DNA of 64,000 nucleotides from an uncultured Prevotellaceae bacterium (lineage in GTDB: Bacteria > Bacteroidota > Bacteroidia > Bacteroidales > Muribaculaceae), in contig ONGE01000001.1 of NCBI GenBank assembly GCA_900317325.1, positions 97,891 to 161,890 of the forward strand. The letters run 5' to 3'. Numbering within the stretch: the first letter of the stretch is position 1; every line of letters starts with the position of its first letter. The position numbers and the translations under genes are program-made. Positions 9,401 through 15,838 of the stretch are shown piece by piece. The notes under the pieces were generated by a model. That model was not told the origin of the DNA. It did no database searches and worked only from the letters and a program-made list of their open reading frames with translations.

Positions 9401-9606
9401 TAATTTCTTCATATTCGTCGATATTTTTCAACAAATGATGACACACCGGAATAAGTCATTACCAGTCTATTGAAAATCCACAACCAACATAAACAACTGA
9501 ATAACAACAGATTTTCAAAACCACTAATCTAAATTCAGAAATTAAACTTACAAACCGAAACTTAGAATTTATAAGCCAATTGATATGTGGTATGGAAGGT
9601 TTTGAG

Positions 9607-9614
9607 TAATTTTG
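9607..9614 (+). promoter_or_regulatory. -7 element upstream of the CDF transporter
   Basis: TAATTTTG fits TAnnTTTG, but no TTTG lies at the right distance upstream, so only the -7 box is supported. It ends 10 nt before the ATG at 9625, which would leave a leader of only a few bases. Confidence 0.45.
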
Positions 9615-9624
9615 TGCCCTGACA

Positions 9625-10566
9625 ATGAATGACGACCGTAATATCAATATGCATGCTACAAGGCAGAACCGCGAGGAGAAGCGTTGCACCCTCGTGGGCA
9701 TGACCTGTGACATCGGCTTGTCGGCACTGAAAATTGCCTCGGGTATCCTTGGCCGTTCCAGCGCCATTCTGGCCGACGGCATCCATTCCATCAGCGACAC
9801 CGTGACCGATGTCCTGGTCTATGCTATGGTGAGGCTGTCGGGTAAGGGGGTTGATGAGCGTTACCGCTATGGTCGCGGCAAGTACGAGACGCTGGCGGCC
9901 TTCCTGATCAGCATCATCCTGGTGGTAGTCGCCATCGGGCTCATGAGCGACGGCTTGCAGGATGTGTGGACGGCTCTCAACGGCGAGACGCTGGAGCGCC
10001 CTCACAATATCGCCCTGACGGTGGGTATCGTCGCGGTCATCATCAAGGAAGGGTTGTACCGATACACGCGCCACAAGGGCAACAAGACCGGCAGTTCGGC
10101 CCTCAAGGCCTACGCCTGGCATCACCGTGCCGACGCCTTGTCAACGGCCGCGACGCTGCTCGGCGTAGCAGGTGCCATGTTCCTGGGCGAGCGTTGGCGC
10201 GTGCTTGACCCGATTGCCGCTATCGCCGTGAGTGTGCTCATCCTCGTGCTGGCCTACCGCATGGGACGCCCCGCTGTAGAGGAGTTACTCGAGGTATCCC
10301 TGCCTCCCGAGGAACAGGACCGCATCGCCACCGTGGTGACCGGAACTCCGGGGGTCAAGGCGTTTCACAACCTGCGCACCCGCCGCAACGGCAACCTGCG
10401 TGTGGTGGATATCCATGTCAAGGTCGATGGCGACATGAGCGTCGCCAAGTCCCACGATATCACCCGTGACATCGAGCAACGGTTGAACGACGAGCTGGGC
10501 GAGGTGATGACCAACATTCATGTCGAGCCTTACCACGGCCACAACCAGTGCGAGAAAAACAATTAA
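9625..10566 (+). CDS. Cation diffusion facilitator (CDF) family metal transporter
   Basis: An inner-membrane divalent-cation/proton antiporter of the CDF family, 313 residues. The N-terminal half carries the transmembrane helices with the family metal-site pattern: ILADGIHSISDTVTD in TM2 and AWHHRADALSTAATL in TM5, each supplying His/Asp ligands. The C-terminal cytoplasmic domain (about residues 215-313) has the ferredoxin-like fold and ends with VEPYHGHN. The metal (Zn, Fe, Mn or other) cannot be read from the sequence with confidence. A second Met at codon 9 is an alternative start. An ABC ATPase/permease pair follows 49 bp later in the same direction. Confidence 0.92.
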   Translation: MNDDRNINMHATRQNREEKRCTLVGMTCDIGLSALKIASGILGRSSAILADGIHSISDTVTDVLVYAMVRLSGKGVDERYRYGRGKYETLAAFLISIILVVVAIGLMSDGLQDVWTALNGETLERPHNIALTVGIVAVIIKEGLYRYTRHKGNKTGSSALKAYAWHHRADALSTAATLLGVAGAMFLGERWRVLDPIAAIAVSVLILVLAYRMGRPAVEELLEVSLPPEEQDRIATVVTGTPGVKAFHNLRTRRNGNLRVVDIHVKVDGDMSVAKSHDITRDIEQRLNDELGEVMTNIHVEPYHGHNQCEKNN

Positions 10567-10572
10567 ACAATT

Positions 10573-10589
10573 TTCTGGAACGTCCAGAA
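10573..10589. terminator. Small hairpin between CDF gene and ABC ATPase
   Basis: TTCTGGA-ACG-TCCAGAA is a perfect 7-bp stem with a 3-nt loop just after the CDF stop codon. It lacks a T-tract, so it may be an attenuating or mRNA-stability element rather than a full terminator. Confidence 0.4.
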
Positions 10590-10615
10590 TATCCCGATTC
10601 TAACAACAGTAAGAT

Positions 10616-11260
10616 TTGAAACAGATCACGTTACAGAATACCCTGCCCCGCGTGTTTGCCGGCCATGACGGCATCAGCAGCGAGATTTGGCGACAAGACG
10701 TCACGCTGGAGCGAGGCAAGCGTTACCTCATCAGCGCCGAGAGCGGCACGGGCAAATCATCGATGTGCAGCTACATCTACGGCTACCGTCAGGACTACAG
10801 CGGTGTCATCGCCTTCGACGGGCAGGATATCCGCCAGCTCACCGTTGCTCAGTGGTGCGACATCAGGCAGCGCCACATCGCCTATCTGCCGCAGGAGATG
10901 CGCCTGTTTGCCGAACTCACGGCGATGGAGAATGTCGAGCTCAAGAACGACCTGACGGGCTTCAAGAGCCGCGACGAGATATGCCGCCTGTTCCAGGCCC
11001 TGGGTATCGAGGACAAGCAGGACAGCCTGGTAGCTAAACTCTCGATCGGTCAGCAGCAGCGTGTTGCCATCATCCGCGCGTTGTGCCAGCCGTGTGATTT
11101 CATCATGCTTGACGAGCCTGTGAGCCATCTCGACGACGAGAACAACCGCATTGCCGCCGACTTGATTACCCAGGAGGCCGCCCGTCAGGGTGCAGGCATC
11201 ATCGCCACCTCGGTGGGCAACCACCTCAAAATGCAAGTGGATTTCACGTTCAATTTATAA
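10616..11260 (+). CDS. ABC transporter ATP-binding protein
   Basis: A 214-residue ATPase subunit that pairs with the permease encoded 47 bp downstream. Walker A is AESGTGKSS (around residue 43), the signature is LSIGQQQR, and Walker B with D-loop is FIMLDEPVSHLD. Size and motifs fit the LolD/MacB-like class of ATPases that serve FtsX-type permeases. The start is TTG at 10616 (MKQITLQN); no ATG lies before the conserved core, so a non-ATG start is likely. The switch region reads IIATSVGNHL where the family normally has a His after the last strand, so the H-loop histidine seems to be missing. Substrate unknown. Confidence 0.88.
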   Translation: MKQITLQNTLPRVFAGHDGISSEIWRQDVTLERGKRYLISAESGTGKSSMCSYIYGYRQDYSGVIAFDGQDIRQLTVAQWCDIRQRHIAYLPQEMRLFAELTAMENVELKNDLTGFKSRDEICRLFQALGIEDKQDSLVAKLSIGQQQRVAIIRALCQPCDFIMLDEPVSHLDDENNRIAADLITQEAARQGAGIIATSVGNHLKMQVDFTFNL

Positions 11261-11261
11261 A

Positions 11262-11288
11262 GACCTTCAGGACCTTAAAGACTTTAAG
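11262..11288. repeat. Intergenic nonamer triplet, GACYTTMAR type
   Basis: Three 9-nt units in a row: GACCTTCAG, GACCTTAAA, GACTTTAAG, directly after the ATPase stop. The period matches the other intergenic arrays in this window but the unit differs. Confidence 0.6.
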
Positions 11289-11307
11289 GCCCCTCATCAT
11301 ATAACTC

Positions 11308-12504
11308 ATGAACAATATCATCTGGAAGCTGCTGCGGCAGCACATCAGCAAGGGACAGCTCATCGGCTTTGCCATCGCCAACCTCATCGGCCTGACCATC
11401 GTGTTGCTCGCGGTGCAGTTCTACCGCGACGTGAGGCCCGTGTTCAACGACGAGGAGAGCTTCATCAGCAAGGATTACCTGATCATCACCCGTGCCGTGA
11501 CCGGTGCCGGAGCGATGATGGGCAGCAACGGCGAATTCAGCGATGACGATATCAGCGACCTCGAGAGCCAGCCCTGGTGCCGTCAGGTGGGCCGTTTCCT
11601 GAACAGCGACTTTGCCGTCGATGCGCGGCTGGGCGTGGGCAGCGGGCACGCGATGCACACCCAGTTCTTCTTCGAGGCCATCCCCGACGAGTTCATCGAC
11701 ATCGACCCCAATGCCTGGGGCTTCAACCCCAATGATCCTGTGGTGCCTGTAGTCATCTCGCGCGACTACCTGTCGCTCTACAATTTCGGCTTCGCGGCCA
11801 CCCAGGGAATGCCCAAGATCAGCGAGGGACAGGCCGAGATGCTGCCGCTGGAGTTCACCCTGAGCGGCAACGGCCAGCGCCTGGACATGCCCGGTCGCAT
11901 CGTGGGTTTCTCCAACCGATTGAACACTGTCATCGTGCCGCAGGAATTCATGGAATGGGCCAACCAGCGCTTCGGCACTGGCGAAATCCAGCACCCGCAG
12001 CGTCTCATCGTCGAGGTGAACAGCCCTGGTGATGTAAAAATCGAGAAATACATGGAGGACCACCACTACGAGGTGGCAGGCGACAAGATGTCATCGAGCA
12101 AGGCCAATTATTTCCTCACCGTTATCAGCAGCATCGTCATCGCCGTGGGCATCATCATCAGCCTGCTGGCCTTCTTTGTACTGATGCTCAGCATCTACCT
12201 GCTGTTGCAGAAGAACACCCGCAAGTTGCAAGACCTGCTGTTGCTGGGCTTCTCGCCTAACCAGGTCTCCAAGCCTTATATCCTGCTCGTGGTGGGGCTC
12301 AATGCCATTGTCCTCGTGCTTGCCATCGTGCTCATGCTGATCGGCCGTCTAGCCTATATGGACATGATTCACGCCTTCGGGGTCAGCGGCTCGTCGATAT
12401 TTGTCGCCGTGCTCGTGGGTCTGCTCATCATGGGCGCCATCACGGCGGGCAACATCATCGCCATTCGCCGCAAGGTCGCCTCGCTGTGGCTCCACGAGAA
12501 ATAA
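11308..12504 (+). CDS. ABC transporter permease, FtsX/MacB type
   Basis: A 398-residue inner-membrane protein with one N-terminal helix (about residues 13-35), a long periplasmic domain (about 36-265), and three C-terminal helices (about 270-295, 328-352, 360-385). This is the 1+3 helix layout of FtsX-like permeases (LolC/E, MacB). It lies directly behind its ATPase partner and the two probably form a mechanotransmission-type ABC system acting on an envelope substrate that cannot be named. The chain ends with a short basic cytoplasmic tail (IAIRRKVASLWLHEK). A strong hairpin terminator follows at 12534. Confidence 0.85.
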   Translation: MNNIIWKLLRQHISKGQLIGFAIANLIGLTIVLLAVQFYRDVRPVFNDEESFISKDYLIITRAVTGAGAMMGSNGEFSDDDISDLESQPWCRQVGRFLNSDFAVDARLGVGSGHAMHTQFFFEAIPDEFIDIDPNAWGFNPNDPVVPVVISRDYLSLYNFGFAATQGMPKISEGQAEMLPLEFTLSGNGQRLDMPGRIVGFSNRLNTVIVPQEFMEWANQRFGTGEIQHPQRLIVEVNSPGDVKIEKYMEDHHYEVAGDKMSSSKANYFLTVISSIVIAVGIIISLLAFFVLMLSIYLLLQKNTRKLQDLLLLGFSPNQVSKPYILLVVGLNAIVLVLAIVLMLIGRLAYMDMIHAFGVSGSSIFVAVLVGLLIMGAITAGNIIAIRRKVASLWLHEK

Positions 12505-12533
12505 CATCGCCATCCCCCACCCTGCGATAAAAC

Positions 12534-12567
12534 AAGGCTGTGTCATCATTCAATGACACAGCCTTTT
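12534..12567. terminator. Bidirectional terminator between ABC permease and trxB
   Basis: A 13-bp perfect stem, AAGGCTGTGTCAT with ATGACACAGCCTT, closes a 6-nt loop and has T/A runs on its flanks. It sits between the convergent ABC permease gene and trxB. Confidence 0.88.
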
Positions 12568-12589
12568 CAGTTCTATACTGCGTGCTGGG

Positions 12590-13519
12590 TTACCGGTTAA
12601 GGTATTCCTTCACGTCGATGGCGGCGCGGCAACCACCGGCAGCGGCCACGATGGCCTGGCGGTAGTGCGGGTCGGCAACATCACCGGCGGCAAACACGCC
12701 CTCGACGTTGGTGGCTGTGTTGTGGCCCGTCAATTTGATGTAGCCCTGCTCATCAAGGTCAATCTGCCCTCCCAGGAAGTCGGTGTTGGGACGGTGGCCG
12801 ATGGCCAGGAAAAAGCCGTCGATGGCGATATCGAACAGTTCCTCCTTGTCGGTGCCCTTGAAGCGCACCAGGTGGGCGCCTTCCACACCATTGTCACCGA
12901 ACAAGCCCACGGTGTTGGTGTTGAACAGGATTTCGATCTTGTCGTTCTCCTTGACGCGCTGCTGCATGGCCTCGCTGGCACGCAGGTAGTCCTTGCGGAC
13001 GATGAGATAGACCTTGCTGGCCAGGTGGCTCAGGTAGTCGGCCTCCTCACAGGCGGTGTCGCCGCCACCCACGACGGCAACGACCTTCTTGCGGTAGAAG
13101 AAGCCGTCACAGGTCGCACAGGCCGATACGCCCTGCCCCGCATATTTTGTCTCGTCGGGCAGACCCAGGTACTTGGCCGTGGCGCCAGTGGCCACGATCA
13201 CGGTGTCGGCAGTCATCTGCTCGCCACCGTCGAGGGTGATGAGGAACGGGCGCTGGCTCATGTCGATGCCGGCCACGAGGCCCGATTTCATCTTCGCTCC
13301 CAGGTTAACGGCTTGCTGGCGCATGTTGTCCATCAACTGAAAGCCGTCAACACCCTCGGGGAAGCCCGGGAAATTCTCGATCGTGGTCGTCTGAGTGAGC
13401 TGGCCGCCCACCTGCAGTCCCTCGATGAGGAGACAGTCGATGGCCGAACGCACCAAATATATCGCAGCGGTGTAACCAGCTGGGCCGGAACCGATAATCA
13501 AACACTTTGTATGATTCAT
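12590..13519 (-). CDS. trxB: Thioredoxin reductase (NADPH)
   Basis: A flavoprotein that reduces thioredoxin with NADPH, cytoplasmic, 309 residues (normal length). The FAD-binding motif GSGPAGYTAAIY is at residue 10, the redox-active pair is C134/C137 in SACATCDGFF, the NADPH motif is VVGGGDTACEEA, and the second FAD segment GVFAAGDVAD is near the C-terminus. The start at 13519 leaves one codon stretch (MNHTK) before the first beta strand. Heptamer repeats occupy the gap to the next gene upstream. Confidence 0.96.
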   Translation of the reverse strand: MNHTKCLIIGSGPAGYTAAIYLVRSAIDCLLIEGLQVGGQLTQTTTIENFPGFPEGVDGFQLMDNMRQQAVNLGAKMKSGLVAGIDMSQRPFLITLDGGEQMTADTVIVATGATAKYLGLPDETKYAGQGVSACATCDGFFYRKKVVAVVGGGDTACEEADYLSHLASKVYLIVRKDYLRASEAMQQRVKENDKIEILFNTNTVGLFGDNGVEGAHLVRFKGTDKEELFDIAIDGFFLAIGHRPNTDFLGGQIDLDEQGYIKLTGHNTATNVEGVFAAGDVADPHYRQAIVAAAGGCRAAIDVKEYLNR

Positions 13520-13525
13520 AATTGG

Positions 13526-13581
13526 TTAGAAGTTAGGAGTTAGGAATTAGGAGTTAGGAATTAGGAATTAGGAGTTAGAAG
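13526..13581. repeat. Intergenic heptamer array TTAGGAR, 8 units
   Basis: Eight consecutive 7-nt units alternate TTAGGAG and TTAGGAA with TTAGAAG at both ends, immediately upstream of trxB. Confidence 0.85.
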
Positions 13582-13597
13582 TAGCAACTGTTCTCTT

Positions 13598-13625
13598 TTA
13601 ACTATTAACTGTTAACTGTTAACTA
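13598..13625. repeat. Intergenic heptamer array TTAACTR, 4 units
   Basis: Four 7-nt units TTAACTA, TTAACTG, TTAACTG, TTAACTA. The last unit overlaps the stop codon of the thioredoxin-family gene that ends at 13623. Confidence 0.8.
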
Positions 13626-14753
13626 TTTCAACACCTCGTCGAGGTAATCGTAGAAGGCAGGATCCTCGCCCACGATGACCTTGGCCACCTTGCCTTCGGG
13701 GTCAATGACGACCTTAGTGGGAAATCCACGTACAGCGTACATATCCACGGGGTTGTCACCCTTTTCCTTGTCCCAATAGACATGCAGCCAGGGTATCTCA
13801 TGCTTGGCAACAGCGGCTTTCCACTTCTCGACGGTGTCGTTGCAGTCCACACCCAGGATTTCGAGTTTGTCCTGATATTTGGCATAGTATTCCTTCATCT
13901 TGGGCATACCCTTGATGCACCAGCTGCACCACGAGCCCCAGAAGTCGAGAATCACCCACTTGCCACGCAGCGAACTCAGAGCCAACGGCTTGCCGTTGAT
14001 GTCATTGAGCGTGAAGTCGGGGGCCAAATTACCCTCAAGTCCCTCTTGGAGTGACTGACTGGCTTCTTCCTTCTCGGCAGCGGCAAGCATTGCCTTATAG
14101 AGATTGGCGGCAACACTGCCACGGGCACGCTCGGTCAGCAAAGCCGCACCCTCTTTCATGTGCTCGGCATCACTGCCCAAATCGGAGAGCAGCACAGCCG
14201 ATGCGTCAGCATCGGGATGAGCCTTGACATAGCCCAGTACAACATCAGCCAGAGCCTGTTCCAGAGCGGGATATTTCTCCTCATACTCCTTGTTTATCTC
14301 CTCCAAGGGGACTCCTTGACTATACTTGGTCTGACACTCCTTTACGAAGGCACGAACCGCCTCTTGAGGAGCCTTGATCAGATTAGAGGCCTCGTTATAG
14401 TCACAATAGGGCTGTGAGCCGCCCATGGTGTAATCGTCGCCTGCGCCCTCGATGATCGCATGTTCACCCGGTAAAGCAGGAATGGCAAACCCATTTTCAG
14501 CACTCAATTGGCCATCTTTCAAGCCGAACATATAGAAGAATCCCACATCATCCAGGTCAAACGTCATGTTGAACTTGTCACCATCGATAGCACGAATCTC
14601 CTGAACCAGCATATCACCGTTTGCATTCATAAGAAAGACCTTCACCGAGTCACCCAGCCCCTTTAAGGAGCCGTTTACCGTGAATTTACCTTCCTGGGCC
14701 ATTGCGCCCAGCGCCATCATGCCCGCAAGCATGTACAAAAATAATTTCTTCAT
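13623..14753 (-). CDS. DUF4369 plus TlpA/AhpC-TSA thioredoxin-like secreted protein
   Basis: A 376-residue exported thiol-disulfide protein. The ATG at 14753 gives the signal sequence MKKLFLYMLAGMMALGAMA; an in-frame ATG three codons earlier is less likely. Residues about 20-130 are a DUF4369-type beta domain (GKFTVNGSLKGLGDSVKVFL), followed by a helical linker. The C-terminal half is a TlpA-like thioredoxin domain beginning LAPDFTLNDINGKPLAL, with the active site WCSWC in FWGSWCSWCIKGMP and the cis-Pro region VRGFPTKVVID. It likely works in the periplasm with the neighbouring TrxB/DsbD-type redox genes. The gene upstream is a paralogue lacking the thioredoxin half. Confidence 0.9.
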   Translation of the reverse strand: MKKLFLYMLAGMMALGAMAQEGKFTVNGSLKGLGDSVKVFLMNANGDMLVQEIRAIDGDKFNMTFDLDDVGFFYMFGLKDGQLSAENGFAIPALPGEHAIIEGAGDDYTMGGSQPYCDYNEASNLIKAPQEAVRAFVKECQTKYSQGVPLEEINKEYEEKYPALEQALADVVLGYVKAHPDADASAVLLSDLGSDAEHMKEGAALLTERARGSVAANLYKAMLAAAEKEEASQSLQEGLEGNLAPDFTLNDINGKPLALSSLRGKWVILDFWGSWCSWCIKGMPKMKEYYAKYQDKLEILGVDCNDTVEKWKAAVAKHEIPWLHVYWDKEKGDNPVDMYAVRGFPTKVVIDPEGKVAKVIVGEDPAFYDYLDEVLK

Positions 14754-14791
14754 ATCAGACATTTTATTTTAGTTTCATTAAAATCAGAATG

Positions 14792-14822
14792 CAAATCTAC
14801 ATATAAGCGTGAGATTTGCAAA
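14792..14822 (-). promoter_or_regulatory. Promoter of the DUF4369-thioredoxin gene
   Basis: On the minus strand TTTG (14822-14819), 19 nt, TAGATTTG (14799-14792). The element falls inside an inverted repeat GCAAATCT / AGATTTGC (14791-14798 and 14812-14819), which could be an operator. Confidence 0.6.
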
Positions 14823-14839
14823 ATGAAAACACATTAATT

Positions 14840-15487
14840 TTAATATTGAGGCATCATCAGACTTCTCTCTTTTGCCGCGGGAAGTTTTGACTTATACAAG
14901 TTGGCGGCCACACTATTATTCACTTGCTCGAGCAGCGCATAATGGCCAATCTCAAGAGTCTCATCATCGGCAAAGATTCCCAGCAGTGCTGCCGATGCTT
15001 CCTGTTCGGGATGATTCTCGACATACGCCAATAAGGCATCTTCATATTTTTCAAGCACTTCCAGATACCGATCACTATGAGCATCCACTTCAAAAAGCTC
15101 AATCGCTTGAGGCTCGATAGCCTGAACAGCCTCATCATAATCAATATAAAACTGCGAACCACCCAAACCGTAATAAGGTTCACCCTCCATATAAAAAAGG
15201 ACCGTATCACCAGGAATGGCTGGTACTGTATGATGCCTCTGATAACCCTCTTGGCCGTCGTCCACAATGAGCAACGCAGCATCCTTCAGATCAAACGACA
15301 ACTCCAACATCTCGGCACTCGCGGCACGAGTCTCCTCGTATAGGAGTTGATAGTCACAATCAATGATCTGTAATGTCACCGAGTCGCCCTCGCATAAAAA
15401 CCAGCCCTGCACAGTGAATTTCCCCCCCCCGGCCATGGCGCCCAGCGCCATCATGCCCACAAGCATGGCCAGCATCAATCTTCTCAT
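14840..15487 (-). CDS. DUF4369-domain secreted protein lacking the thioredoxin domain
   Basis: 215 residues with signal peptide MRRLMLAMLVGMMALGAMA. It aligns by eye with the N-terminal half of the next gene downstream: GGGKFTVQGWFLCEGDSVTLQI, GGSQFYIDYDEA and NSVAANLYKSKLPAAKE correspond to matching segments there. The similarity stops where the paralogue begins its thioredoxin domain, and the protein ends LMMPQY. The 86 bp between the genes cannot hold the missing domain. Either it is a decayed duplicate or a stand-alone DUF4369 protein. A run of nine G on the coding strand (15422-15430) lies right after the signal peptide region and encodes G-G-G. Confidence 0.75.
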   Translation of the reverse strand: MRRLMLAMLVGMMALGAMAGGGKFTVQGWFLCEGDSVTLQIIDCDYQLLYEETRAASAEMLELSFDLKDAALLIVDDGQEGYQRHHTVPAIPGDTVLFYMEGEPYYGLGGSQFYIDYDEAVQAIEPQAIELFEVDAHSDRYLEVLEKYEDALLAYVENHPEQEASAALLGIFADDETLEIGHYALLEQVNNSVAANLYKSKLPAAKERSLMMPQY

Positions 15488-15519
15488 TATAACAAGTATC
15501 TTTAGTTATTATCTTTCGG

Positions 15520-15551
15520 CAAAGTTAGTAACAATCAAATTGATATGCAAA
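15520..15551 (-). promoter_or_regulatory. Promoter of the DUF4369-only gene
   Basis: On the minus strand TTTG (15551-15548), 20 nt, TAACTTTG (15527-15520): a full consensus match 33 nt before the start codon. Confidence 0.75.
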
Positions 15552-15581
15552 TCTGTCAATAAAATACTCATCCCTAGGTCT

Positions 15582-15718
15582 CACGCTAAGCCGCTAAGCC
15601 ACGAAGTGTTTATTAAACATTTGCTCGCTAGAGGCTCGCAAAAAAATAATTATCCTTAATATTTTGCGTGCCTCTCGCGAGCAAACATATGTTCTTAGCG
15701 CCTTAGCGGCTTTGCGTG
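15582..15718. repeat. Long imperfect inverted repeat (about 137 bp)
   Basis: Left arm 15582-15642 and right arm 15662-15718 are near reverse complements. The outer part pairs CACGCTAAGCCGCTAAG with CTTAGCGGCTTTGCGTG; the inner part pairs TTTGCTCGCTAGAGGCTCGC with GCGTGCCTCTCGCGAGCAAA. The loop is about 20 nt and AT-rich. The outer arms themselves contain repeated CTAAG/TTAGCG units. No ORF or transposase is present. It may be a miniature mobile element or a structured RNA. Confidence 0.75.
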
Positions 15719-15796
15719 CACATAACGCCGGCGAGTACACAAACAGAAAAACGCACAAAATCACCATAGAATTTTTCTACTAAAAGCTTTTTTCAT

Positions 15797-15804
15797 TAAT
15801 TTTG
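15797..15804 (+). promoter_or_regulatory. -7 element upstream of dsbD
   Basis: TAATTTTG matches TAnnTTTG, 34 nt before the dsbD ATG. The -33 region is a T-run and is only a partial match. Confidence 0.5.
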
Positions 15805-15838
15805 CAGGTTGAACTATAACCAAAAACCAAAGTAGAAG

